This document shows, one piece after another, positions 13,930-26,204 of a stretch of 64,000 nucleotides of DNA. How positions within the stretch are numbered: the first letter of the stretch is position 1; every line of letters starts with the position of its first letter. The position numbers and the translations under genes are program-made. The notes under the pieces were generated by a model that had not been told where the DNA came from, ran no database searches, and saw nothing but the letters and a program-made list of their open reading frames with translations. Source of the stretch: Stichopus chloronotus (taxonomy: Eukaryota; Echinodermata; Holothuroidea; Aspidochirotida; Stichopodidae); assembly GCA_021234535.1 (NCBI GenBank), contig CM037835.1, forward strand, positions 4,836,001 through 4,900,000, given 5' to 3'.

Positions 13930-14810
13930 TTGTGTTCATAGGAACGGCCTTGCAAAAAATTTGCGTATAATGCTTAATTAGCTCTCAAGATATGGTGGAA
14001 ATACAAAGTTTGGGGCAAAACTGGCTTTTTTTTCTAACAAAATCAGCAAATTTCACTCTCTTTGACACAAAAGTGATATAGCTTGAATACTACATTCTCA
14101 AGTCCTTGTAAAATTTTGCATTAAATGCTCAAATACATCTCAAGATATGCTGGAAGTACCAATTTTGGGACAAAAGTGGCTTTTTTTCCCTCCAAAATCA
14201 GCAAATTTCACTGGATTTACCATTACAGTAATATTATGTTAAACAATGTTTTCAGGTAAGTCCTAACAAAACTTTAAGTTAATTGGTCTAATAATTCTCC
14301 AGATATGCTGGAAATACAAATTTTGGGGCAAAATTGGTTTTTTTTCTCAAAACTCAGCAAACTTTACCGTGGATTTATCATTACAGTAATATTATGTTGA
14401 ACAATGTGTTCTCAGGTAAGTACTTACAAAAATTTAAGTTAATTGGTCTAATAATTCTCAAGATATGCTGGAAATACAAATTTTGGGGCAAAATTGACTT
14501 TTTTTCTAAAAAATCAGCAAATTTCACTCTCTTTACTACAAAAGTGATATACCTTGAATATTTCATTCTCAGGCAAGTTTTTGCAAAATTTTGCATTAAA
14601 TGCTCAAATACTTCTCAAGCTATGTTGGAAATACCAATTTTGGGGCAAAATTGGCGTTTTCTCTCAAAAAAACAGCAAATTGACTCGATTTACTAAGCAA
14701 CTAATGCATCTCGCACATATTGGCATCATGCACAACCTTACCAAGTTTCAACTTAATCGCTCATATGGTTTTCAAACTATTCTGGAAAAACCACAATTTG
14801 GACAGGTCCG
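13930..14810 (+). repeat. Tandem array of about 157-bp units
   Basis: The phrase AGATATGCTGGAAATAC, or a close variant, recurs near 13989, 14142, 14301, 14460, 14618 and more divergently near 14776. The spacing is close to 157 bases. Each unit also contains a block like TTTTGGGGCAAAATTGGCTT followed by CAGCAAATTTCACTC. The last unit grades into CCGGACACACACACAC. Open frames here are repeat translations with no known domain. An even more diverged unit may start near 13800. Confidence 0.85.
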
Positions 14811-14829
14811 GACACACACACACACACAC
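14811..14829. repeat. AC dinucleotide repeat
   Basis: About nine AC units sit at the end of the 157-bp tandem array. Confidence 0.9.
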
Positions 14830-14842
14830 GCATTGACACGGA

Positions 14843-15051
14843 CACGTTTTCATTTATACCACCCAACAGGCCCCTCCTGTACCCATGGTCACTCTACCAT
14901 GGGGTACCCATGGGGTGTCGCTACTCATCCACTCCAAGCGTTTCCATGGCAACCATTCTCCCATGGGGGCACAGTACAATATATAGCTCCACTAGCCATG
15001 TGACTACAATATCTCATTTAGCCCCTATAGGGCGATGAGATAATAACAGAA
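14843..15051 (+). repeat. Dispersed repeat A, copy 1
   Basis: The sequence includes GGTCACTCTACCATGGGGTA, a CTCCACTAGCCA block and an ATCTCATTTAGCCCC block. The same blocks are present in the same order on the opposite strand at 58747-58945. The repeat lies at the 3' side of the minus-strand retrotransposon remnant and could be part of it or an independent element. Confidence 0.8.
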
Positions 15052-15673
15052 AACAAAATAGAAAGAACATCAAATGTAGACAAAAGGCACTTACTTAACA
15101 TTGAGCTTCATTAAAAAATGATTCACATTTGAAAAGAGAAAATGTTTTAGGTGTTTCTTGAAACTATGTATACTGTGCATGTTCCGGAGATCAACAGGGA
15201 GAGAATTCCACAATTTAGGACCACAAATTACAAATGATCTGTCGCAGGGGGTAGAAGTATTATTTGGTAAGACAATGGCATTAGAAAGAGTAGAGGTGGT
15301 GAAGAGATCGGATAAGTAGACCGGAGCTAAGCCGTGGAGGCATTTGAAAACCTAAAAATTACTTTGAAAAAGATTCTTTCGCGAACACGCAACCAGTGCA
15401 TCTGAAAAAAAGAGGTCAGAAACATGTTCTCTTTTCTTTCTACCATAAATTAACCTAGCAGCACAATTTTGAACAATCTGTAGTTTATTCAAGAAACTCT
15501 GACTAATACCATAATACAAGCAATTACAATAATCGATCTTAGAGAGAACTAATGCCGTAACAAGAGTCTTAAGCTGATCAGAATTTAAATACGGTTTGAG
15601 CTTAGAAAGTTTACGAAGGACAGAAAAGCAGAGTCAAGCAGTAGCAAAGATTTGTTTGACAAACATAAGCTTA

Positions 15674-16153
15674 TTATCTAGGCAAACACCAAAACTTTTT
15701 TACGGAGTTGGCGAACCTTACACAATCAGTGTTGTTTATAAGGGAGCCACCAATACTGATGTCACCCAAAACACTGGCACGACCAACAAGAATAATTTCG
15801 GTTTTTCTAGGGTTTAAACACAGAAAGTGAGAATTCATCCAAGAAGTTAAAACGGAAAAACGCTGTTGAATGTCATGATTCAAGACACGTGATTGGAAGG
15901 CAGGAGAGAAGGACTTACACACCTGATGGTCATCAGCATACCCTGTAATCTTAAAACCAAGGTTTTCAATTTTGGTGTATAAAGAACGAATACATATAGT
16001 AAACAGAACGAGGCCAAGGACAGACCCCTGAGGAACACCATACTCAATATCGATATAGCCAGAGAAACTAGAGCCAACTTTAACTCTCTGAGACCTGCCG
16101 ATCAAAAAAGGAATTGAATCATTTGAAAGCAATACCACGTATGCTGATATCAT
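15674..16153 (-). pseudogene. LINE reverse transcriptase fragment, catalytic palm
   Basis: A 159-codon frame contains GVPQGSVLG, the catalytic YADD, and the following LNPRKTEIIL segment, in the usual palm order of non-LTR reverse transcriptases. It is separated from the N-terminal fragment by about 40 bases and a frame change. A shift near its end joins it to the thumb and C-terminal part, read on to about 15060 in another frame. Confidence 0.88.
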
Positions 16154-16192
16154 GATACAGAACAGTTAAGCAGTTTATCATGATCCACAGTA

Positions 16193-16723
16193 TCAAAAGC
16201 AGCACTGAATCAAGAAGAATAAGAACAGAAAATTATTGGCATCAGCAGCACACAACACATCATTTACAATCTCAAGTAAGGCTGTCTCTGTACTGTGATA
16301 CTTTCTGTAGCCAGATTGATAGGGCATATGGAGTTGATGACGATCCATGTGATCATTTAAACGTTTAAGTACAACTCTCTCAATCAGTTTGTCAATACAC
16401 TGAAGATTAGAAAAAGGCCGATAATTACAAAAACGTTCTTTGCCTAAAGTAGGTTTTTTAATTAAGGGCGTAACATCAGATTGTTTGACATCGTCATCTA
16501 CAGACCCCGTATAGAGGGAAAGATTAACAAGCTTACACCAGAAAGGAAGGAGTATATCAATATCGCCATGTACAATATTACTGGGCAGAGGATCACTGGG
16601 ACTGCACTCAATACCAGTATCTTTAACAATCTCCCTAAGTTCCTCCACGCTTGTCGGGGCAAACTCGGTCAACACATTGGAGAACCATATCACTGGCCTG
16701 TCATGAAGTGCAGAAGCAGCCAT
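16193..16723 (-). pseudogene. LINE reverse transcriptase fragment, N-terminal half
   Basis: A 176-codon frame covers the fingers part of a non-LTR reverse transcriptase. It includes DPLPSNIV, VTPLIKKP, NYRPFSNLQCIDKLIERVV and a SGYRKYHSTETALL block. All are standard in this order in LINE polymerases. The reading frame upstream (16724-16800) continues only after a shift, and downstream it runs into a stop before the catalytic part. It is a decayed piece of the element at 15040-16990. Confidence 0.85.
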
Positions 16724-16990
16724 GGTATGACAGGGAAAAACCTTTGCGAAGACTAGCTAATTTACTAGTGAAGAAATAATTGAATTCATTGGCAAGTTCT
16801 ACGTTGTTAGAAGTATGTGGAAGAATAAACTCCTGATTGACACAATACAACTATCGATAAAATAACAGCGACATTTAAGGGCAAAAGGGCAAAAAATGCC
16901 ATACAACAGCACTTTGATAGATGGGGAAGCATGAGAAGAGTGATGGTTGGTCTAGATCTGTTGGAAGGTTGTAAGGGAGGAGATGTCCCC

Positions 16991-18876
16991 ACTCCCACTT
17001 GAAAAAATTTTTCACCTAGCACTAGCTAAACTTAGATGCAATCTAGAGCAATACTTCTTTTGAAGTGATAAGATGTGAGAGACTGAGGTATGAAAAATTC
17101 CAACTGGTACGTCAGACTTTCTGACTATCTTCACTCCTAGACTGAAATATGAAAAATGCAAATGAAATTTCAGATTTATTCAGAATTCTTTCAATTACCA
17201 AGTGACCTCACAATCTGGTGCAATATGTGGCATCTTTTTACGTCATAAAATGTGCTAGACTGAGATATAAAACATTTAACTGTATTTGGGTTTTCCGACT
17301 GTTTTTTAAGGGCAACCTCCCCCGGTCGCGGCGGCCTTGAGTGTGTATCGACAATTCATTCAAATACACGATCACAAAGAGAATTTTGACCATCAATTTT
17401 GTTACGGTAATATTTATTATCAGTCAAACAGTAACAAAGTGAATTAAGAATAAGACCGTGGGAAGGTTTGTGGTGCAAGATTTGAGAGAGTGGGAGGAAA
17501 GAAGTCATCACAACATTACAAAAGTCATGATCACGTTTTTCGGAAGTCCATTAGTATGTTATGCTATTAATAACCGGCATATCGCATTCGCGAGATAAAT
17601 TAAATATCAGTATGTACTTGTAAAATCGATGAAAATAATGCATCCCATCATAATATAATTCCTGGCAGTCTTTTTTTTTCTGGGCTTCGTCCATGGACTT
17701 CCCTGAGATCTAGCAGGTATTTCTGTCAATACATTTTCGTACGCTACGGGCCAACTGATGGTAACGCTCCGCTTAGACTCTGCAGGGAGACCGTGAAAAT
17801 TTTAGTCCGCGGTTGAATGAATGAATCAACGCATATGGATAACAATTCAATGAAAAATCTGTATGAATTTAATTTAAAAAGTTGATTTCCAGGAAAATAA
17901 AATGTAGGTTAATTTCATCTTAGGAGGAGACGGGAATCCAGGAATCCATTACATCATTTGCTCCCACACTCGGTCTGCACGATCATCCTGTTAGTCAATC
18001 CTTCACGTTGCTTCACCCCCCCCCCCCCCATGTCCTTGTTGAATAATCCTGTCCAGACCACTGTGACTGTAATGTCCTACATTCCAAAGCAAATTCCGTC
18101 CCCTCATCCCTGACCATGGATTGACGACCATGTACGGGGGGGGGGGGTCTAAAAGGATGTTCTCCTTACATGGCCCCAAATCTCACCCACCCACCCCACC
18201 GACTCGGAATCCGCCAGCGCTTGACTACATGGCAAAAACGTTCATCGGTAATTCCATAATGGTTCTTTATAAAATAAGTTACTATGGTAAATTCCTGCAC
18301 CAAACTGAAACTGCTTAACAGGATACTAATGATCCATTTCGAATTTGTAAGCCCATGGTCAATAACCAATTCAAGCAATGAAATGACATATTTGAACATA
18401 TTAAACACACATAGTTTCCTTGAGTTACCAAGTAACCATGGAAATTCTCAACTTCAAACAATGGCGATGACCTCTTATTAATTTTTTTACAAGCATAGAA
18501 ACATATGATACGCTATGAACGAAAAAAAAAACAAGAAAAAGAAAAGAAAAGGAAAGCAGGACTGTACGTTTTTACATCTCTTTTGATAGTCTGTATGTTA
18601 ATGTCGAATTTTTGTTTTTACCTTTGACAACTGTTCGACAACTTTTCTTTCTTCGTTTTTTTTTTCTTTTGGGTTCTTTTGCATGTTTCTTCACTGAAAC
18701 ACTTTACCATTGGTCACATCGACACACACCCACGCTTCTCCGCTCTATAATACACGGAATGCACTTCCTCATCACCTTTGATACATGATACACCTCCCAC
18801 CACAGTTCTGAGTTATTGCTTTTAAGGAGACGGAGATTTCAATTTTAATCATTTTACAAAGGAAAGGCTTGATCTG
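16991..18876. other. Intergenic stretch, repeat fragments only
   Basis: No gene is recognised. A block near 17750-17800 (gccaactgatggtaacgctc and following) has a diverged relative at 21148-21215. C and G homopolymer runs lie at about 18017-18030 and 18135-18146. Confidence 0.5.
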
Positions 18877-18960
18877 ATGTTGGCTCGATCATTGCTGTTT
18901 CTTTATTATTGCGGAGCGTTTTCAGCACGACCATATCACAGTTTGGAAGACTTTTTGAAG
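18877..18960 (+). CDS. Possible first coding exon with signal peptide
   Basis: An ATG-initiated 84-base stretch reads MLARSLLFLYYCGAFSARPY and eight further residues. It ends exactly at a strong donor, GTAAGT (18961). The hydrophobic core LLFLYY and the small residues before ARPY look like a secretory signal peptide. The exon would end in phase 0. I could not identify a downstream partner exon. The receptor gene at 26789 has its own signal-peptide exon, so this would belong to another transcript, to an abandoned gene, or be chance. Confidence 0.3.
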
Positions 18961-20589
18961 GTAAGTCACCTTATTTCGAGTGTTTAAACAAGCACGGATT
19001 CTAGCGACTCACATTTAACTCAGAAGAACTGTTAGAGCAGGGTTTTTTTAGGTCAAATACAAGTTGGAACTTCTAATTTGTACCCATAAACTCTGTTACT
19101 GGAGGGTAGTCTCTCACTAATGTCTAATTTATACACACGGAGTCTGTTATTGTCATCAGTATCCTCTCTCACTGTAGTACAATTTACAGAGACCCAATCT
19201 GCTATTCATGGTGTATCGGTACAACATACCTTTACAGTTCACGGATTGTAAGCCTTGTTTCTATTTGTGTATACGTAGAATGAATGAAGCATCAGTCAAT
19301 CTTATAAAACATAATATCAGGAATTTCTCCCCCAAGATCACACTTGATTAGGTGAGGTTGATCAACTGTTCGGAAAACTCAGAGCAAGGATTATGGAAGA
19401 TAGCAACAAACAAGGTTGTCAGTTATGAATTAAGTGACCCGCAAATTTATTTTGCATGAATGAGGTATGAATTAAAGAGAAACATGTCTTGTTCTGCATG
19501 TAAATGTATTGGAGTTGTAACATCGTTTCCATGGTAACGTAAGCCATATTTTGAACAGATGACTGATGCAGCCGATACTTCTTTCTGGATATAGAGTTGC
19601 ACTTTAGCCTCAGTGAGTATCTGAGTTCAAATTGAAGTGGACGGAATGAATGAATGAATATGGTCTTGTCTCAGACTGAGTCTTCATTGCAAGACCTAAT
19701 CTACAGGACCGAGTGTCACATTTCTCATCAGGGTATTGCGCAAGGTTTTACACTTTATTGGTATTCCATGTTGAGATGCAGGCTATATAGTAGACATACA
19801 TATATCGCAGATTCTTCAGTGACCATGAATTCACAGTATTATGTCTCTGTGCCTTGATGTTTTATCGTGAATTGTTTGCCTGCCATCAATTTAAACAGAA
19901 TCTTTACAATCATAAGAAAAACGGGAAATAGGAAAGACAGTGAACTAGCTTACGTACTTGAAGTTCATGATATTGTATACAGGTCTAGTAACTTCTAGCA
20001 AATCTACGAATTCAAAAAGTGAATTACATAAGGCTGGGTGTGTCAACTGTGGCGTCACCAGGAGGGGGTCGGAGGGGCATGTGAGCGTGTGCCTTCAGTC
20101 ATATATTGACCCAACATATAAATTTAATCGAAAAAAAGTATTTAAGCTACATTAACTTGTAGGGGGTAGGGCGAGGCATAAAATTAACAGAGAAAATGCC
20201 TCAATGCGAATTGCGGTGATGTGGGCAAAATTTTCGGCCAATAATTTTCTGGTATGCTGCGCGTTAACTTATGGTGGCGATTCGCAAAGATTGTATGTAG
20301 AAGGTATATAGTATGCAGACGACAGTTTTTTGTTTGTTTGTTTGTTTGTTTGTCATTGTTATTTGCCAATGAAAACCTTAGCATTGCTTCAGCGCACAGC
20401 CCTCGAACAACGTGTTTTAGTTGGTTCTAGATAAAAACCAATCCAAATTATTACCATTTTACCATACGTTGATGTTTTTCTCATTAATTGCAAAATCACA
20501 TGAATTAGATCCCAATTTCAAGGCTGGGTACGTGCAGCTTAGAACACCCACAGCAAAGGGCAGTTTCCGGTCATCTTGTGGATGTGTGA

Positions 20590-20850
20590 AGGTACCATAC
20601 CACCATTAATCTCTCCATTGACTTACACACTAAACTTCCGACCTTCGAGTGCCCCTAGTGCATGCAAGGTACGGTACGTCATATCAGGGATTTATTACCT
20701 TTTATGGGATTGGTAATTGCCTGGCCTATCATGGCATTTAAAACTTTCCGTATGTCAACCATTCAAATTTTGGGGTGACAGTTTTAGAGGTACTCCGGCC
20801 CCCTTGAAAAGGCTCACAAACCGAAAGACTACTACGACACCTTCGATTCT
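20590..20850 (+). repeat. Dispersed repeat D, copy 1
   Basis: The blocks GGTACCATACCACCATTAAT, CTCTCCATTGACTTACACACTAA and ACGACACCTTCGAT recur in the same order, diverged, at 35060-35190. Boundaries are approximate. Confidence 0.55.
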
Positions 20851-20926
20851 CTAAGCCAAGCTAAATCTCTTTTAATCTTCCTGATTTTCACATCACCTTT
20901 ACTTTCACTGGAGCTCTTCAACATCC

Positions 20927-21006
20927 AGGTATTGGATATGCAAGTATTGGATATTGGATTCAAGTATTGGATATCCAAGTATTGGATATTGGATATATCC
21001 AATATT
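20927..21006 (+). repeat. Short tandem repeat, CAAGTATTGGATAT-type unit
   Basis: The unit CAAGTATTGGATAT, with small variations in length, is repeated about five times. The end of the tract, GGATATATCC, is locally palindromic. Confidence 0.85.
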
Positions 21007-21914
21007 GATGATGACTGACAACATGACGAAAAAGTGATTGCCATGGCTCGTTTTGGGCACTTTTCCAGAGGAATGACAAAACTGCGACTGTGCAAAATCT
21101 AATGGTGGTATGGTACATCAAAAGTAAAAAGTTTTCTTCTGCGCTTGGCACCAACTGTTGGTGGCGCTCCACTTAGATACACCGAGTTCTGTCCGTGCGG
21201 TGCGTGAAAAAGACTCGACCCTCTCGCCAGACACCTACCCTCTGCCGAAAACCCTGGATACGTGTCTGATTATGTGCTATCACTGACTTTTGGCAATATG
21301 TCTCCCCAAATCATTAGCTCCATGTGTATCGGATACAAAACACAGCAAAAAATTAGTTGGACAACAATGGTCAAAACGGAAGGCAAATATACTAAAATAA
21401 AGTTGAGACACCCTGGCATTGGTGAGTGAGATCATGTGCAAATTTAATTCATACCGACGTATGAACTTGAGATATAGAGGAAGGTAGTAATCACTCTCCG
21501 ACATAATTCTTCATCTCTTAATGCAGTTTTTGAAACTATATTGGGAAAACTTTTACGATGCTGATAAGAAGTAGGGCCTTAGAATTATATTTCTGTATTT
21601 TGGACTGTATATTGTAATCATGAACCATGAACCACGAACCATTTCCAATTCAATATAGAACACAACTGACATTTGATAAAGTAAGTAATTTTGAAAGGTG
21701 AGTATTTTAAAGTGGATAATTTGCATACAATCAGTAATGCCATTTGGGTTGAGAATATCCGAATACTCTAACGCTAAAAAATAATCTATCCTGTTATTTT
21801 CAATGAGTTTTTGACAATGGATAGTGTTTAATGGGACTAGCAATTCTTGCTCCTTGATATAACCAAAGGTTGGTTTTGCTTTATCATAAAGTCGTGTATT
21901 TGTGGTGTGCTCTG

Positions 21915-22130
21915 CAGTGACGTAGCCAGGATTTTTTGAGCAGGGGGGCACTGGTGGGGCACAGACCTTTCCTGGTGGGGCACAAGTTTTGTCTCTATAT
22001 ATATATTTTGACTTAATAAATTGACCGCAAGATAAAACTGCACATTTCAAAATTTTTCATGGGGGGGGGGGGCACCTGGGGTGGCACAGCTTTGTCATGG
22101 GGGCACGTGCCCCCCGTGGCTACGCCCCTG
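21915..22130. mobile_element. hAT-like miniature element with 8-bp target duplication
   Basis: The 216-bp element starts CAGTGACGTAGCCAGG and ends with the inverse of CAGGGGCGTAGCCACGG. It is flanked on both sides by the identical octamer GTGCTCTG (21907-21914 and 22131-22138). An 8-bp duplication with CAG-starting inverted ends is the pattern of hAT-group transposons. The interior is rich in G runs and has no coding capacity. Single-ended relatives of this inverted repeat appear near 25063 and 41255. Confidence 0.9.
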
Positions 22131-23023
22131 GTGCTCTGCATTCTTTAAAACAACATAGGACACCGGGAGAAGTGTTCACTTGAACCTACTAAGAGTATTG
22201 CTAAGATGTGCAGGAGACTCGTGAGCAACTTGCTAAAGACAACCAAAGTATTGGTGTTTACAATTTTTCTCAACAATTAATTATTCTTAGTCCTATTTTT
22301 TCTTTGTTTGTTTTACTTCGTTCTTGCTGGTCTCGTTCACATACACAATTAGTGAAGCATTATGGTCTATGAAATCCATGAAAATCTCGAAAGTTCACGA
22401 CTGACTGTAGACAAGGATATAGGAGACCTTGATGAAAAGAGATTGTCGTGAAAGTCAGCCAGTCAGTGTTGTCTTATACTTTAAGTAGTATCCTACAAAG
22501 ACGAATTTGGAGCACATTAGTTAATGTTATGCAGGAAAGGGTACCAGTTAAACAATTAGTATAGGCTATACTGCGTAAAAGGAATTACTCTGCAGAGTAT
22601 ATAATGCGTGATACTAATTGCTAAAATGGGAGTCGCTCATGGTAAACACGGTAGGGTTCCGCACGTGGATAAATAATACCCTCATCTGAATATCAGGTTG
22701 TATTGACATGAACTAATTTATCTTGTTCTAGGAATGATAACATCTAATTTGCAGTCGAGGAATGTTTAAGAAATACGAAAATTACAGTGCGGTTTTGAAC
22801 CATGCAATACGAGAAGTGGCATGCGTAGTACGGTATTTATTCAGAGTTAGTGTTTCTGGTCCGCACAATATCCAACTCTGATAGGACCCTTGGAATTATT
22901 ACATATCCCTTGACATGATAAGCCCGCACGATGAAAAAAGATTGTACCTTGAAACAACTGCTCAACAGCCCATCGTATGAGCAACTGATGACGACTAACC
23001 AGTTTTAAGAGCAAGGCGTCCAT

Positions 23024-23229
23024 CAGGCCCGTATACAGCTTTTTCAGTGGGCGGGGGGAGGGTGAGATTTTACCACAAGTGGAACATTTTCCCGATAACA
23101 ATGACCAACAACTTAAAACTCATTAAATATGTTGCTAACGTAGGCCTACTATCACAGGCTGAGCGGAACTCCAGATCTTGTGGAGGGGGTTCGTCCCTCC
23201 CTGAACCCCACCCCCTGGATACAGACCTG
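23024..23229. mobile_element. Possible MITE with CAGG ends
   Basis: The left end CAGGCCCGTATACAG and the right end CTGGATACAGACCTG are imperfect inverse copies. Both are followed inward by G- or C-rich sequence. Flanks share TCCAT on both sides, though the exact target duplication is ambiguous because the end base cannot be fixed. It has no coding capacity. Confidence 0.55.
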
Positions 23230-24318
23230 TCCATGCTATGCAACTAGCCACAGATGAAGAAGCGAGTCTTTGCTATACAGTACATCTTTTTCCCTTCTGG
23301 GATTATTCAGTGGTCAATGTATCTTGTACAGCTTACAGCACAGATTCTCAATCAAGTTTTCACCCTTCTTAACGTATCCTTATACACAGACAAAAGCACA
23401 AGTCTTTTTTCGTGCAGTTTATCCTAAGGCCCTAGTTTGACCGTCCTGTATACTATGCATTGTATATGGGGGAAAATGAATCGATCACATAACGAAGTAT
23501 AACATGAATGTAACAAATAAAATATTTACTTGAATCAATGAAACTTGACAGTAATAATTTCATATGTGTCTTTCAAGTTCTCGTTGCACTACAATCTATT
23601 GTTCTCTGGATTAAGTAATTAAAAGAAAATTAGTTTTGGAATGAAGGTGCAGTATACAACACAATGTCTGTGAAAGAATCTTGAGTCAATCACTACCAAA
23701 AAAGAGCACATAAATACAATTAATTACCATATTTAAGGATAATAATGTTTATAAACAACTAGATTGCATTAACGTCACCATTAATTGTGGTAATTTTTAC
23801 AAATTTCTAGTTAATATCCTGCGTGAGTTGAAACTTAAAAATTTGGGCCATAGGTGTCATATTCGCTTTTAACATCATAAGTGAGAGGAAAATAAATATG
23901 TTTGGTGTCGTTTGAAGATAAGATTTTGCAGACCACGCTTACGATGAAATCACATCCCATTTACGTGCTGCACTGGCGGCGTTTGGAACGAAATGATCGA
24001 TCCATGATACTGATCAAACCATTACTTACTGTGAACATACTATGTGCATGTGCAATGTTGACTTGCCTAAAGGTATTCCAAAGAAAATGTTAGTACTCAA
24101 AATGATCAAGTTGTCAGTCTACGATAAAGTCTGCGTTATATCTATTTTATGCTCCATAATATGTCGAAGAGACACGTACCGTATATGTTATCTACATTGA
24201 GTGTGACGATGGCGCAGAACGTTAGTTTAGGATATTGTTACCTTCTACACAGATATTCAATAGGATATTTATGTTCTCAGATCAAAAAAAAGATGTCCTT
24301 TATTGAAGCATCATTGTG

Positions 24319-24469
24319 ATTGGCCAACCCCTAACCTTCTTTTATAAATGAAGAATTGACTCGTGCTAACATTCTCTGCCACCGTCGTAGTGAAATTATT
24401 TCGATAGACTGATCTTCAAGGGGTTCTTTCCAGAAGAGCGCCATTCTGACCAAGTCGCAAATTTCAGAA
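24319..24469 (+). promoter_or_regulatory. Candidate promoter and 5' UTR exon of receptor gene 1
   Basis: An ATTGG (inverse CCAAT) box at about 24319 is followed by TATAAA at 24343-24348. A transcript starting near 24370 could run to a GTATGT donor at 24470. The coding exon at 26789 begins right after a splice acceptor, so the gene needs an upstream non-coding exon, and this is the best nearby candidate I see. It does not resemble the candidate promoter of the second gene, and the call is weak. Confidence 0.25.
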
Positions 24470-26204
24470 GTATGTAGAGGGCACTGTGTTAATTTTTATT
24501 CTACAATAATACATGGAGATATAACTGAGATTGCACAGTGGGACAATCCTTCAAGAGTTGCATTATCTTTTTCAAAAGCCAAATCAGTCGTTAAAGATGA
24601 CCCAACATGGTTCTGTTCAGCTAAGTCAGAAGAAACCGATTAAGTAGCAAAATTCAACAAAGAGCACAAGGGATTTGTTATTAATGAAATCACTTGCAAT
24701 ACGCAACATTTATTCGGTGCACCTCTTTTCCTTTGATGTAAAACTTGTACTCAGTACTTGTACATATTCACGCATCACACAAAGGTAACTGTCTAATAAA
24801 ACATGAAAGTTTTAATTAAACTGTGTGTGATCTGGTTGTTTAAATCCTGTGTGACATTTGTAAGATTTGTTTAGAAATTCAATCTTGGTGTATCCCGTGT
24901 TAAACCTTAAACACCAAAGTTGTCTTCGAGTCTGTGCTACTGTCCTCAATCATGTTATGAACTGTATGATGCATTGTTGTGTCTTGCTGTGTATTGATGT
25001 CCAATTACAATGGCGTATCATGAAATAATTCCATATCGTAGGAAATGGATAAAACTGAGCGTCAGTGGCGTAGCCAATGGGGGGGGGGGAGGGGTAGGAA
25101 GAGCAGGAGGGCAACTTTCAGATTCTAGAAAAAAATTGGGGAAAAATTGCATGGGAGGCTCCGAGTAGCTGAGAGGAATAATATTCCCTTTCCCTTTTCT
25201 CAATTTTTTTTTCCTAGGATAAGAAATTGTGTGACATTCCCATGCATAATTTGTATTTCAATGCAACATAGCTTCTGTCCATAGATTTTGTGTGTCACGG
25301 CGATATGAAATATGACTGAGTCGCGTTCCACAGAAATCCTTCCTTGCTGCAGCAGGTTGAAACTAGAAAGCGAAGTTACCCATAGAAACCAAATGTAGGT
25401 AATGTAAGATGTCTGAGATTGCAATCGTCAGCAGGGATACTTTTTCAGTATCATTCAGTTTACTCCTAAGTCTGCAGGCATGAAGACTGCTACCCTTTAT
25501 ATGTCTCTGAATTTTGAGGTGTTGACCGATTATAGATGCATGTGTCGGAAATACTTAGTGTGTTCAGTTAGCAAGCGCGACTAAGTACCGTTGCACCAGG
25601 ATCTTTCTGACATTGCTTTTTCGGTAACATCGGGGACAGAACTGGGAAAAGTGGCCTACCATTATTATCAAAAGCTGTACTGTGTGATCACATTGTAATT
25701 CTGAATTAGACTCATTCAGATATGGTCTGAAATAAATATAACACCTGCAAAGCAAAGAAAAAAGAAAAAATAACACTTGTGTCATTACTTAAAAACAGGA
25801 ATTCATGGAAGTATTCTAGCATCAAAATTATGCACCATTTTGCCTCTAGTCTACCTTGCATGATCAGAAATTTTTCAAAGGGGGAGGGCACACCCCTCCC
25901 TTTTTGACCCCGCTGCCATGCGGATGACAACCAGTTATCAAATCCATCATATCACAGAAGTGTAAGCTCATGCAGGCTCAGGCTATGCCCACAACCACAC
26001 CATCCTCACTTTCAAGATCGAGCTAGGCCCATGTAACCTTAAAAGAAAAAAAAAATCGGTAAATTTTCATATCTTTGCCAGCCGGAAAATCCAGGCTATG
26101 TCACTGGTAGTACGACAGACAGAGGGTGGAAATGGGAGTCTAATCAGGAGTAGCTCTCCCCGATTATTATTATATGTGTGGTTGATACATGAACATGAGG
26201 GTCT

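Larger units (their letters stand above)
15040..16990 (-). mobile_element. 5'-truncated, decayed non-LTR retrotransposon (LINE)
   Basis: On the minus strand successive frames give the hallmarks of a LINE reverse transcriptase. Near 16770 there is ELANEFNYFFTSKLASLRKG. Then come NYRPFSNL, GVPQGSVLG and GYADDHQ (catalytic YADD box). The 3' part has KIDYCNCLYYG and GPKLWNSLP, motifs common in the C-terminal region of CR1/Jockey-group elements. The frame is broken several times, no endonuclease domain is seen, and the 5' boundary is approximate. It is an old truncated insertion that cannot encode a working protein. The clade is inferred from motifs only. Confidence 0.88.
18961..21914. other. No further gene recognised; short repeats
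   Basis: Short open frames here lack recognisable domains. A TTTG tandem repeat lies at about 20331-20353. Dispersed repeat D is at 20590-20850, and a short tandem repeat is at 20927-21006. Confidence 0.45.

Noticed and set aside
14334..15003. Overlapping 120- and 149-codon frames
   Set aside because: They are translations of the 157-bp tandem repeats and the following AC run, with no known family.
21553..22050. 165-codon minus-strand frame
   Set aside because: Its N-terminal part reads through the hAT-like MITE, and the rest shows no motif.
25063..26106. CAGTGGCGTAGCC at the left and CCAGGCTATGTCACTG at the right as one hAT-like element
   Set aside because: The ends are inverse-related, but flanking octamers differ and nothing in the interior links them. 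They are probably separate decayed ends.
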